Source: Streptomyces sp. Edi2 (lineage in GTDB: Bacteria > Actinomycetota > Actinomycetes > Streptomycetales > Streptomycetaceae). From it: a stretch of 64,000 nucleotides of DNA. The notes beneath the pieces are model-generated. The model saw nothing but the letters and a program-made list of their open reading frames with translations. It was not told where the DNA came from and made no database searches. Positions 1-7,922 of this stretch are shown here, in pieces (position 1 is the first letter of the stretch; every line of letters starts with the position of its first letter). The DNA lies in assembly GCF_040253635.1 (NCBI RefSeq), contig NZ_JBEJGX010000003.1, positions 8,023,501 through 8,087,500 of the forward strand, in the 5' to 3' direction. The position numbers and the translations under genes were made by a program.

Positions 1-1173
1 GCGCTGGCCAAGAAAATCAAGGACGCGAACAAGCCGGTCTTCGTCGCCGTGCTGCCACGGGCCGCCGAGTACCAGCCCAGCACGCTGCTGCGCGATCTGC
101 GCACCAAGACCGGCATCAGCGGCGTCTACGCCGTCGAGCTGGGCAACGGCTTCAACGCCGGTGCCGACCCGCGGGTGATGCCGCACAGCGCGGTGCAGAA
201 CCTCGTCGGGTCGGTCAAGCGCTCCCACTACCCGAGCGTCAACGCCCGGCTGAACAGCTTTGTCGACACCGCGACCGCCTCGGCGCACGGCCAGGCACCC
301 GCCTCCTGGGGCGACTCCGGCGGCACCGGCTTCGACGCTGGCACCGCGATCGGTCTCGGTGTGCTGGTGGTCGTCGGCGGTGGCGGCGCGTACGCCCTCG
401 CGCGCCGCAACCGCAGAAGGCGGGCCGAGGAGGAGCGGGCGGCGCTGGAGGACCTGCGGGTCGTCGTCGACGAGGACATCACCGCCTTCGGCGAGGAGCT
501 GGACCGGCTCGACTTCCACCCCGGCGAGCCCGGTGCCGACGACCCGATGCGCGCGGACTACAGTCATGCGCTGGACGCGTACGAGAACGCCAAGTCGTCG
601 ATGGCGGCGGCCGGGCACCCCGGCGATGTGCAGGCCGTGACCAAGGCCCTGGAGGAAGGCCGGTTCTCGCTGGCCACCCTTGCCGCGCGACGCGAGGGCA
701 AGCCGCTGCCCGAGCGCCGGCTGCCCTGCTTCTTCGATCCGCGCCACGGTCCGTCCGTCGTCGATGTCGCCTGGGCCCCCGCGGGCGGTGCGGAGCGCAC
801 CGTGCCGGTCTGTGCCGCGGACAAGAGCCGCCTGGACGACGGCCGGGAGCCGCTGGCCCGTACGGTCCGCACCCCGGGCGGCGACCGCCCCTACTGGGAC
901 GCGGGCCCGGCCTACGGCCCCTGGGCGGGCGGCTACTTCGGCGGCGGCCTGCTGCCCGGCCTCCTGGTGGGCACGCTGCTCGGCAACATGATGTGGTCGA
1001 CCGACGCCTATGGCGCCGGCTTCGGCGGCCCCACGGGTGCCGAGGGCGGCGACTCCTCCGGAGCCGACTTCAACTCCGACGACTTCGGCGGCGGCTTCGG
1101 CGACGGCGGTGGCTTCGGTGACGGCGGCGGCTTCGGCGGCGGAGGCGACGGGGGCTTCGGCGGCGGTTTCTGA
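1..1173 (+). CDS. Membrane protein with glycine-rich C-terminal tail (5' end outside window)
   Basis: The reading frame is open from base 1, so the N-terminus lies upstream; 390 residues are visible. The first 110 residues look like an extracytoplasmic domain. They are followed by one membrane helix (about residues 115-134, rich in Gly, Val, Leu) and an Arg cluster (RRNRRRR) that places the rest in the cytoplasm. A mixed-charge helical stretch follows, then a region rich in Pro, Gly and Tyr, and a tail of GGGFGDGG-type repeats ending at the stop. The order (extracytoplasmic domain, single helix, Gly/Phe-rich tail) is that of TPM-domain (YgcG-like) proteins of actinobacteria, whose role is poorly known. 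The family call is inference, since the diagnostic N-terminal part is mostly missing. Confidence 0.7.
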   Translation, partial: ALAKKIKDANKPVFVAVLPRAAEYQPSTLLRDLRTKTGISGVYAVELGNGFNAGADPRVMPHSAVQNLVGSVKRSHYPSVNARLNSFVDTATASAHGQAPASWGDSGGTGFDAGTAIGLGVLVVVGGGGAYALARRNRRRRAEEERAALEDLRVVVDEDITAFGEELDRLDFHPGEPGADDPMRADYSHALDAYENAKSSMAAAGHPGDVQAVTKALEEGRFSLATLAARREGKPLPERRLPCFFDPRHGPSVVDVAWAPAGGAERTVPVCAADKSRLDDGREPLARTVRTPGGDRPYWDAGPAYGPWAGGYFGGGLLPGLLVGTLLGNMMWSTDAYGAGFGGPTGAEGGDSSGADFNSDDFGGGFGDGGGFGDGGGFGGGGDGGFGGGF

Positions 1174-1195
1174 GCGCGGGGCGCCTCCCGCGCTC
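1172..1195 (+). terminator. Hairpin terminator overlapping the stop codon
   Basis: A perfect 9-bp stem (GAGCGCGGG / CCCGCGCTC, 1172-1180 and 1187-1195) with a 6-nt loop begins inside the TGA stop of the preceding gene. There is no T-run, as is common for Streptomyces hairpins. It lies between convergent genes. Confidence 0.5.
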
Positions 1196-1260
1196 CCGCG
1201 CCGCCGCCTCGAGGCGCGCACCGCCGCGGCCGCACGCGCTGGGCGCTCACCGCTGCGTGG

Positions 1261-1292
1261 CACTCGCCGGGCGCTGCACTCGCCGGGCGCTG
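1261..1292. repeat. Perfect 16-bp tandem duplication
   Basis: CACTCGCCGGGCGCTG occurs twice back to back in the gap between two convergent genes. No function is suggested. Confidence 0.8.
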
Positions 1293-1314
1293 AGCGCTTC
1301 GCCCCCCGCCGCGC

Positions 1315-1773
1315 TCAGCCTTCCGTAGTGCCCACCGCCCGCTTGGCGCCGAGGAACCGCCCGTAGCGCGGGCGCGCCGCGAAGTCCGCATAGCGCCATA
1401 CGGCGGGTTCGCCGACCTCCCGGCACAGGTGCAGGACCTGGTCGGGCCCCAGGTGCACGCCCACATGTGCGCCGTACCCCGGTGGCCGGCCGTCGAGCGG
1501 CCCGGAGTCGAACAGCACCAGATCCAGCGGTTGCGGAGCGGCGGCCCGCCGTGTTGCGTGCTCGTCCGCCCAGAGCTCCGCCGAGCGCAACGGCGGTATC
1601 CGCAGGCCGAAGTGGCGCAGCACGGCATAGGCGTAGCGCTGGCAGTTCGCGCCCCCGGCCACGTCGGCGAAGGGATCAAGGGCGCCGCCGGGTGCCTCGC
1701 CCGCCCTCGCCGGGTCGTGTGACGGGCATTCAGGTGTCGGGGCTCCCGGATGGCGGGCGCCCGAGTAGGTCAC
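1315..1773 (-). CDS. Small NlpC/P60-like putative cysteine hydrolase
   Basis: A protein of about 152 residues without a signal peptide. A Cys in GGANCQRYAYAVLRHFGL sits at the start of a helix. It is followed about 45 residues later by a PLDLVLFDSG strand and then by AHVGVHLG. This is the usual order of a papain-like NlpC/P60 fold (Cys nucleophile, then a PGDLVFF-like strand, then a His in HVGIYLG). The lack of an export signal is unusual for a cell-wall hydrolase and argues for a cytoplasmic or unknown substrate. The start is uncertain: GTG at 1773 is the first start in frame after a run without initiators, but its ribosome site is badly spaced, so a GTG further in is possible. The family call is from motif order only. 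Confidence 0.6.
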   Translation of the reverse strand: MTYSGARHPGAPTPECPSHDPARAGEAPGGALDPFADVAGGANCQRYAYAVLRHFGLRIPPLRSAELWADEHATRRAAAPQPLDLVLFDSGPLDGRPPGYGAHVGVHLGPDQVLHLCREVGEPAVWRYADFAARPRYGRFLGAKRAVGTTEG

Positions 1774-1957
1774 CTTCCGCAGGGCTCGAGGAAGCCGCCG
1801 GAACGCTACCGTGCCACCGGAGGCGGGGATTTGACGGCCGGGGTCGTACCTCACCCGGTCATGATGCAGGGGATCTCCCTCGTGCCGCACGTCCCGGTGT
1901 CGAGCAGGCTCGACGAATCGGATCCGACGTGCACTCGACACCGCGAGGAGATCCCCG

Positions 1958-3187
1958 ATGGAACGCCGCTTTCGCAAGGCAGCTCTCTGGGGCGCGACCG
2001 TCGCCGCCGTCGTGGCGGCCGCCGGCCCGCTCGGCCCGGCGCATGCCGTGCCGCGGCACGACCCGTCGCCCCCGCCCTCGCCGCGCGCCATGCTCGATGC
2101 GATGCGCCGGGACCTCGGGCTGACGGCACAGCAGGTGCGCACCCGGCTCGCGCAGGAATCCGAGGCGCACCGTGCCGTGGCCACCGTGCACCGGGCGCTC
2201 ACCGCACCGTCCGCCGGGATGTGGTTCGACAAGACGACCGGCAAGCTCGTCGTCGCGGTCACCGGCGCCGCCGATGCGCAGCGGGTACGTGCCGCCGGGG
2301 CGGTGCCCAAAACGGTGCCGCACAGCCGCGCCACGCTCACCGCACTGGTGCAGCAGATCAGCCGGAAGGCCGGCAAGGGCGTACCGGGCGTCACCGGGTG
2401 GGGCGTGGACGAGCGCGCCAACGGCGTCGTGGTCCGTATCGACCACACCAGGCGCACCGCCCGCACCGATGTCTTCGAGGAGGACGTCCGCGGTCTCGGG
2501 GCACGCGCGAAGGTCCCCGTCACCGTCGAAGGCGGCGACCGGCGACCACGCCAGCAGGGCGGCTCGGTGGTGGGCGGCGAGCGGTGGATGCCGGGCAGCG
2601 AGGGCATCTGCTCGATCGGCTTCTCGGTGACCGGGCCGGACGGCTTCCAGGGATTCCTGACGGCCGGTCACTGCACCCTCACCGCCGACCAGACCGCGTA
2701 CGGCAAGGACGGCACCCGTATGGGGATCTCCAACGAGGGTGGCCATCACAGCGTCAACGACCGCGAGGGCGACTTCGGGCTGGTGGGCGTCGACCAGCCG
2801 GGCTGGATCGTCAGCTCGTACGTGGCGGGCCAGGGCGGTACGCCGGTCACCGTCACCGGTTCCCAGGAGGGCCTGGTGGGGATGTCGATCTGCCGCTCGG
2901 GGCAGAGCAGCGGCTGGCACTGCGGGGAGATCACCCGGACCGACCAGGCCGTGGACTACGGCAATACGGTCATCGAGGGCCTTTCGTTCACCAACGCCTG
3001 CTCGGCGCCCGGCGATTCGGGCGGCTCGTACGTCACCCAGCCCAACGCCCCGATGGCGATCGGCATGCACTCCGGCGGTGGCGCCGCCACCTGCGGCAAC
3101 TTCGGCGGTGCCACCGTCACCATCTTCCAGCCGGTCGGGGAGCCGCTGGCCAAGTGGAACCTGAGACTGAAGACGGGCAGCCCGTGA
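1958..3187 (+). CDS. Secreted S1-family serine protease with propeptide (streptogrisin-like)
   Basis: A 409-residue preproenzyme. Residues 1-30 are a signal peptide ending AHA. Residues 31-203 are a propeptide of the alpha-lytic/streptogrisin type that would assist folding and then be removed. The mature chymotrypsin-fold domain follows, with His238 (LTAGHC), Asp272 (GDFGLV) and Ser354 (GDSGG) as the triad. Cys pairs (218/239, 312/322, 348/379) fit the family disulfides. ATG 1958 is preceded by GAGGAG 8 bases upstream. The enzyme would degrade external protein during growth on complex substrates. Cleavage specificity cannot be read from the sequence. The last codons run into a tandem repeat that contains the stop. 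Confidence 0.93.
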   Translation: MERRFRKAALWGATVAAVVAAAGPLGPAHAVPRHDPSPPPSPRAMLDAMRRDLGLTAQQVRTRLAQESEAHRAVATVHRALTAPSAGMWFDKTTGKLVVAVTGAADAQRVRAAGAVPKTVPHSRATLTALVQQISRKAGKGVPGVTGWGVDERANGVVVRIDHTRRTARTDVFEEDVRGLGARAKVPVTVEGGDRRPRQQGGSVVGGERWMPGSEGICSIGFSVTGPDGFQGFLTAGHCTLTADQTAYGKDGTRMGISNEGGHHSVNDREGDFGLVGVDQPGWIVSSYVAGQGGTPVTVTGSQEGLVGMSICRSGQSSGWHCGEITRTDQAVDYGNTVIEGLSFTNACSAPGDSGGSYVTQPNAPMAIGMHSGGGAATCGNFGGATVTIFQPVGEPLAKWNLRLKTGSP

Positions 3188-3258
3188 CGGACGGCTCGTG
3201 ACGGGCAGCCCGTGATGGACAGCCCGTGATGGACAGCTCTTGACGGCCGGTGCCCGAC
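3175..3258. repeat. 14-bp tandem repeat spanning a stop codon (6 units)
   Basis: Six consecutive 14-bp units resembling GGGCAGCCCGTGAC start in the last codons of the protease gene; the gene's own TGA (3185-3187) is in unit 1. Because 14 is not a multiple of 3, the copied TGA triplets fall in different frames. Confidence 0.85.
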
Positions 3259-3376
3259 GCGGTCGGTGTCCGCCGGCCCCCGGCGCCTACGATGAGAAAC
3301 CGGTGGCCAGAAGGCCCGGGTGCGCCCGAGCGGCGGACCGGCAGGTACGGGTACGGGTATGGGGACGGGAGAAATC

Positions 3377-3913
3377 GTGGTGGGAGCGGCACAGGCGTCG
3401 GACAGGGAAACCGGTACGGACGCGGGATCCGGTACGGACACGGGGAATGGTGCGGGCGCGGAGACCGCCGGTGCGGACGCGGCGGCCGTGCCGTTCGCCG
3501 TCCCGGTCACCGTGCGCGGCTACGAAACCGACACCCAGGGCCATCTCAACCAGAGCGTCTATCTGCAGTACGCCGAGCACGCCCGCTGGTCGCTGCTGCA
3601 GGTGAGCGGCATCCGCCAGAGCGCGATGGTGGAGCGGCGGGTCGGCCCGGTGACCGTCGAGACCACCATCCGCTATCGGCGCGAGCTGCGGGCCGGTGAC
3701 GAGGTCGAGGTGAGCTGCGCCTTCGTCTGGGGCGAGGGCAAGACCTTCCGGATCGAGCAGACCGTCCGCAAGACGGACGGCACGGTGGCCGCCGAGGTGA
3801 GCGCGGTCTGCGGGCTGCTCGACCTCACCGAGCGCAAGCTCCTCAAGGACCCGCGCGCGGCCTTCCGCGACCTGGCCGACGACCCCTCGCTGCTCGGTCT
3901 CACCGACGGCTGA
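3377..3913 (+). CDS. Hotdog-fold acyl-CoA thioesterase (4HBT family)
   Basis: A protein of about 178 residues. After a low-complexity N-terminus rich in Gly, Thr and Asp comes a single hotdog domain with YETDTQGHLNQSVYLQYAEH, the classic 4HBT signature. Its Asp (ETDTQGH) is the expected catalytic residue and the long helix follows it. Members hydrolyse acyl-CoA, often short-chain or 4-hydroxybenzoyl-type thioesters. GTG 3377 was chosen because GGGAG lies 5 bases upstream; ATG 3359 and GTG 3320 are in frame but poorly supported. The gene is 110 bp before a LysR gene and upstream of a CoA-ester operon on the same strand, so its substrate may be a product of that operon. That link is inference. 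Confidence 0.85.
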   Translation: MVGAAQASDRETGTDAGSGTDTGNGAGAETAGADAAAVPFAVPVTVRGYETDTQGHLNQSVYLQYAEHARWSLLQVSGIRQSAMVERRVGPVTVETTIRYRRELRAGDEVEVSCAFVWGEGKTFRIEQTVRKTDGTVAAEVSAVCGLLDLTERKLLKDPRAAFRDLADDPSLLGLTDG

Positions 3914-4023
3914 CGAGAGCACCGCCGGGCCGGTCGGGGGCGCTCCGGGCTGCTCCGGGGTGCCACCACGGTCCGTGAAAGTGCGGTCCCTTCCCCCTTG
4001 GGTGGCCCGGGTAATGTGGGCCT

Positions 4024-4935
4024 GTGGACATGCTGCACTTGCGCTACTTCGTGGCGGTCGCCGAAGAGTTGAATTTCTCCCAGGCGGCACGCAAGCTGCA
4101 CATGGCGGCGTCTCCGCTGAGTCAGCGGATCAAGGACCTCGAGCGTGAGCTGCACCAGACGCTCTTCGACCGCACCACCCATCACGTCGAGCTGACACCC
4201 GCGGGTGCCGCGTTGCTGCCGATGGCGCGCGATGTGCTCGACCGCGTCAACTCCATTCCCTGGCGGCTGCGTGAGGCGGTCCGTCCGCAACGCACCACCC
4301 TGCTCATCGGGATGCCCTCCGGGGTGCACCCCGGCCTCCGTGCCCGGGTCCGGGAGCTGGCGGAGGCCTGCGGGGAGACCTACGAGCTCAAGCGCTGGCC
4401 CGGCCGCTCCACCAGCCTCGCCGAGGCGGTCCGGGACGGGCGGCTGGCTCTCGCGCTGGCGCGGCTGCCGGTCGCGGACCCCGGGCTCGGCATCATCGAG
4501 GTCATGCGCGAACGGCTCGGGGCGGCGGTTCCCGCCGACCGATTCGAGGGCCGGGAGTCGGTCACCCTGGACGAGCTGAAGCAATTCCCCTATGTGGCCA
4601 CCGCCCCCGAGGCCATGCCCGCGTACTTCGATGAAATCGATGCCCGGCTGAATTCCGCGGGGCTGAAGAAAAGAATTCGCATCAATAGCTCCGATTATGC
4701 CGGAACCTCGGAACTGGTATCCGGCGGCCTTGCGTTCTCGATGACGATGCTTTCTCCGGAAAGCCCGATGCATCTTTACCGGCTGGAGAATGTGAAGGTG
4801 CTGCCGGTGCTGGACTTCCAGCCCGAACTGGCCACCGGCCTGCTCTTCCGTACGGACCGGGCCGAAGTCGGCGGCGACCTCGAAGAGCTCGTCACCGCGG
4901 CTCGGCGCATCTTCGCCGAGGAACTTTTCGCCTGA
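4024..4935 (+). CDS. LysR-family transcriptional regulator
   Basis: A 303-residue regulator with an N-terminal winged helix-turn-helix (LRYFVAVAEELNFSQAARKLHMAASPLSQRIKDLE, about residues 6-40, shown here as one LysR signature in pieces: FSQAARKL, SQRIKDLE) and a C-terminal periplasmic-binding-type effector domain from about residue 90. It starts at GTG 4024; ATG 4030 two codons in is an alternative. It lies immediately upstream of, and on the same strand as, the CoA-transferase operon beginning at 5082, and a hairpin separates them. It is the natural candidate to control that operon, probably in response to a CoA-pathway metabolite, though most LysR regulators act on divergent genes, so the target is inferred. 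Confidence 0.9.
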   Translation: MDMLHLRYFVAVAEELNFSQAARKLHMAASPLSQRIKDLERELHQTLFDRTTHHVELTPAGAALLPMARDVLDRVNSIPWRLREAVRPQRTTLLIGMPSGVHPGLRARVRELAEACGETYELKRWPGRSTSLAEAVRDGRLALALARLPVADPGLGIIEVMRERLGAAVPADRFEGRESVTLDELKQFPYVATAPEAMPAYFDEIDARLNSAGLKKRIRINSSDYAGTSELVSGGLAFSMTMLSPESPMHLYRLENVKVLPVLDFQPELATGLLFRTDRAEVGGDLEELVTAARRIFAEELFA

Positions 4936-4960
4936 TCCACGGGCGCCGGCAATCCGACGA

Positions 4961-4991
4961 GAAGGGTATGACCGCTGTGGTCATACCCTTC
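4961..4991 (+). terminator. Intrinsic terminator after the LysR gene
   Basis: A perfect 13-bp stem (4961-4973 with 4979-4991, GAAGGGTATGACC and its complement) with a 5-nt loop, followed by a pyrimidine-rich TTCGTTTCTTG. The perfect symmetry also allows an operator role, but the position just after the stop favours termination. Confidence 0.7.
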
Positions 4992-5006
4992 TTCGTTTCT
5001 TGATCG

Positions 5007-5035
5007 TTCTCATTCTGTGGCATCTCGCCTAACGT
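5007..5035 (+). promoter_or_regulatory. Candidate promoter of the CoA-transferase operon
   Basis: TTCTCA at 5007-5012 and TAACGT at 5030-5035 are separated by 17 bp and lie about 46 bp before the ATG of the first operon gene, just after the terminator hairpin. The -35 match is poor, so this is a weak assignment. Confidence 0.35.
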
Positions 5036-5081
5036 CGAAAGCGGAAACATTCGCAGTACAGCTACTTCCGCAGGAGCGACA

Positions 5082-6251
5082 ATGGACGCCACGACCGAAA
5101 GCGCCAACGGCCCGCTGGACGGCGTACGGGTGATCGATCTGTCCACGGTGGTGATGGGGCCCTATGCCGCCCAGATCCTCGGGGACCTCGGCGCGGACGT
5201 CATCAAGATCGAGTCGCCGTCGGACACCGTACGGTCGGGCCGGTACCGGACCACGCCCGGGATGACTCCGCTCAACCTGAACGTCAACCGCAACAAGCGC
5301 AGCGTCTCCCTGAACCTCAAGGACGAGGCCGACCGCGAGCGGGCCGTGGCGCTCATCGGCACGGCCGACGTGCTGATCACCAATATGCGCCCCGGCGCCC
5401 TGGCCCGGCTCGGCCTGACCTACGCCGACCTCGCCGAGCGCCACCCCGGACTGGTCTACGCCCACGCCCAGGGCTTCCGCAGCGACTCCGACCGGGCCGG
5501 TCACGCCGCGTACGACGAAACGGTCCAGGCGTCCTCCGGGCTGGTGGACGTGGCCCACCGCGCGCTGGGCCGGCCCGTCTACCTTCCGACGATCATCGGC
5601 GACAAGGTCGCCGCGCTGACCATCGTCTACGCGGTGCTCGCCGCGCTGGTGCACCGCGACCGCACGGGGCGCGGCCAGCACGTCGAAGTCCCCATGACGG
5701 ACACCCTCCTCGCCTTCAACCTCGTCGAGCACCTGTCCGGCCACGTCTACGAGCCGGCCGAAGGCTCCACCGGCTTCTCGCTGTCGATGAAGCGCGGCCA
5801 CCGGGCCGTGCCCACGGCCGACGGGCTCGCCTGCATCGTGCCGTACTCCCCGCAGAACTACCGCGACTTCTTCGCCGCCGCCGGCCGCCCCGACCTCGCC
5901 GAGGACCCCCGGGTGGCGGGCCCGGCCATCGAGGACGCCGATGTCGACCCGCTGCTGGAACTGGTCGCCGGGTGCGCGCCGGTCCTGACCACCGAGGAGT
6001 GGGAGGAGATCTGCGCCAAGCACAGCATCCCGATGGCGCCCGTGCTGGAACTGGACCGGGCGGCCGACGATCCGTACGTCCGTGACGGTCACCTCCTCGA
6101 CCTGGTCGAGCACCCGAGCGAGGGCCCGATCCGTTCGGTCGGCATCCCCGTGCGCTACTCCGCCACGCCGGGCTCGGTCCGGCGGCTCGCCCCGCTGCCC
6201 GGCCAGCACACCGACGAGGTCTTCGACGAGCTCGCCGCGCACCGGCGCTGA
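5082..6251 (+). CDS. CaiB/BaiF family (type III) CoA-transferase
   Basis: A 389-residue class III CoA-transferase. The N-terminus has the family opening (PLDGVRVIDLSTVVMGPYAAQ, seen in parts as GVRVIDLS and GPYAAQILGDLGADVIKIE). Asp145 in AAYDETVQASSG matches the catalytic Asp that forms the acyl-anhydride with the substrate. These enzymes move CoA between carboxylic acids (formate/oxalate, carnitine, aromatic or alicyclic acids). ATG 5082 has AGGAGCG just upstream. As first gene of a five-gene operon it would activate the entering acid as a CoA ester. The identity of the acid and the CoA donor is unknown. Confidence 0.92.
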   Translation: MDATTESANGPLDGVRVIDLSTVVMGPYAAQILGDLGADVIKIESPSDTVRSGRYRTTPGMTPLNLNVNRNKRSVSLNLKDEADRERAVALIGTADVLITNMRPGALARLGLTYADLAERHPGLVYAHAQGFRSDSDRAGHAAYDETVQASSGLVDVAHRALGRPVYLPTIIGDKVAALTIVYAVLAALVHRDRTGRGQHVEVPMTDTLLAFNLVEHLSGHVYEPAEGSTGFSLSMKRGHRAVPTADGLACIVPYSPQNYRDFFAAAGRPDLAEDPRVAGPAIEDADVDPLLELVAGCAPVLTTEEWEEICAKHSIPMAPVLELDRAADDPYVRDGHLLDLVEHPSEGPIRSVGIPVRYSATPGSVRRLAPLPGQHTDEVFDELAAHRR

Positions 6252-6333
6252 CGGTACGTCGACACGTCACGCCGCACGCCGCACGCCGCACCCTTCCCGC
6301 GCCACACCCGACGACCACCGAAGGACCCGGGCC

Positions 6334-7146
6334 ATGCCCAGCACACCGGACACCACTCCTGCCCACGACCGTCCCGCGGACCCCGCTCCCGAAGTCCGCA
6401 CCGAGAGGATCGGCACCTCCCTCCTCATCACCCTCGACCGGCCCCGCGCCCGTAACGCGGTCAACGCCAACGTCGCCCTCCAACTTGCCCACGCAATCGA
6501 CGAGTTGGAGGCCGACCCCACACTGCGGGCCGGTGTCCTCACCGGCGCGGGCGGCACCTTCAGTGCCGGTATGGACCTCAAGGCCGCGCTGGCCGGTGAA
6601 TCGCCCGAGATCCCCGGCCGTGGCTTCGGCGGACTCACCGAGACCGTGACGACCAAGCCGCTGATCGCCGCCGTCGAGGGCTGGGCCATGGGCGGCGGCT
6701 TCGAACTCGCCCTGGCCTGCGACCTCATCGTCGCCGCCGAGGATGCCCAGTTCGGCCTGCCGGAGGTCAAGCGCGGCCTCATCGCGGCGGGCGGCGGGGC
6801 GATCCGGCTGCCGAAGCGGATCCCCTACCACCTGGCCATGGAACTGCTGCTGACCGGAGAGCCGGTCTCCGGCGGGCGGGCCGGGCTGCTCGGTATCGCC
6901 AACCGGGTGGTACCGGCCGGTGAAACGGTTGCCACCGCACTGGAGTTGGCCGCGCAGCTCGCGGCGAACGCGCCCCTCGCCCTCGCCGCCGTGAAGAAGA
7001 TCGCCCACGCCGCCGACGGCAGGCCCGAGCCGGCCGCCTTCGCCGCCCAGCGCGACGAGATGGCCGCGCTCGCCGCATCGGCCGACGTACGGGAAGGCAT
7101 GACGGCCTTCGCCGAGCGCCGTGCCCCCGTATGGCAGGGAAAGTAG
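6334..7146 (+). CDS. Enoyl-CoA hydratase/isomerase (crotonase superfamily)
   Basis: A 270-residue crotonase. Both glutamates needed for hydration are present: Glu124 (GGGFELALACD) and Glu144 (GLPEVKRG). The oxyanion-hole segment FSAGMDLKAALAG is also present. The usual PGAGG after the second Glu is AAGGG here, a modest departure. The start is ATG 6334 with GAAGGA 9 bases upstream; the open frame extends further 5' but overlaps the end of the CoA-transferase. About 25 residues rich in Pro, Asp and Thr precede the fold. Expected reaction: addition of water to a trans-2-enoyl-CoA made by the acyl-CoA dehydrogenase of the same operon. Confidence 0.9.
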   Translation: MPSTPDTTPAHDRPADPAPEVRTERIGTSLLITLDRPRARNAVNANVALQLAHAIDELEADPTLRAGVLTGAGGTFSAGMDLKAALAGESPEIPGRGFGGLTETVTTKPLIAAVEGWAMGGGFELALACDLIVAAEDAQFGLPEVKRGLIAAGGGAIRLPKRIPYHLAMELLLTGEPVSGGRAGLLGIANRVVPAGETVATALELAAQLAANAPLALAAVKKIAHAADGRPEPAAFAAQRDEMAALAASADVREGMTAFAERRAPVWQGK

Positions 7147-7157
7147 GAGGAGCACCC

Positions 7158-7895
7158 ATGAAGCAGAGCGACGTTCTCCGGCACCATGCCACCCCCCTGC
7201 TCAATCCGGCCTATCCGCCCGTCATCCCCCGCTTCACCCACCGCGAGTACTTCAACATCGTCTACCGCACGGACTACGACGCCCTGCGCGCGGTGGTACC
7301 CGAGCCGCTGGAGATCGACGAGCCGCTGGTCCGCTTCGAGGTGATGCGGATGGGCGATGTCACCGGATACGGGCCGTACACCGAATCCGGCCAGGCGATC
7401 CCGGTGCGCCTCGACGGCGAACGCGGCGAGTACCTGCACGCCATGTACCTCGACAACTTCGCGGCCACGGCCTCCGGGCGCGAGGCGAGCGCCTACCCGA
7501 AGACCATTGGATCGCCCGCCCTCTACGTGGACCACGGCGCGCTCGTCGGCGTCCTCGACTACGGCACGGTCCGGGTGGCGACCGCCACCATGGGCTACAA
7601 GCACCACGAGCTGGACCCCGGCGAAGCGGCCGCACAGATCACCGTGCCCACCTTCATGCTCAAGCTGGTCCCGGGCTACGACGGAGCGCCGCAGGTGGCC
7701 CAGTTGGTCCGCACCGAGATCAGCGACGTGGTGGTCAAGGGCGCCTGGACCGGCCCCGCCCGGCTGCAGCTGCAGGCGCATGCGCTGGCACCGCTGGCCG
7801 ATCTTCCGGTCTGCGAGATCGTCTCGGCGAGCCACCTCCTCACCGACCTCACCCTGGCACCGGTCGAGCCGGTGCACGACTACCTCGCGCGCTGA
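7158..7895 (+). CDS. Acetoacetate decarboxylase family protein
   Basis: A 245-residue protein that aligns along its whole length, from memory, with Clostridium acetobutylicum acetoacetate decarboxylase. Shared segments include VGVLDYGTVRVATATMGYKH, FMLKLVPGYDG and AWTGPARLQL. Lys115 in AYPKT matches the Schiff-base lysine, even in number. The next residue, Lys116 in Clostridium, is Thr116 here. A hydrophobic pocket rather than Lys116 is thought to lower the pKa of Lys115, so activity is plausible. ATG 7158 follows AGGAGG and the gene is 11 bp after the crotonase. Expected role: decarboxylation of a 3-keto acid to a ketone. The side chain accepted is unknown. Confidence 0.9.
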   Translation: MKQSDVLRHHATPLLNPAYPPVIPRFTHREYFNIVYRTDYDALRAVVPEPLEIDEPLVRFEVMRMGDVTGYGPYTESGQAIPVRLDGERGEYLHAMYLDNFAATASGREASAYPKTIGSPALYVDHGALVGVLDYGTVRVATATMGYKHHELDPGEAAAQITVPTFMLKLVPGYDGAPQVAQLVRTEISDVVVKGAWTGPARLQLQAHALAPLADLPVCEIVSASHLLTDLTLAPVEPVHDYLAR

Positions 7896-7922
7896 CGCCG
7901 CGCACGGAAAGAAGCAGCTGTC

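Noticed and set aside
4961..4991. LysR operator in the perfect palindrome before the CoA operon
   Set aside because: It lies 26 bp after a stop codon, forms a 13-bp hairpin with a pyrimidine tail, and lacks the T-N11-A spacing; a terminator is simpler.
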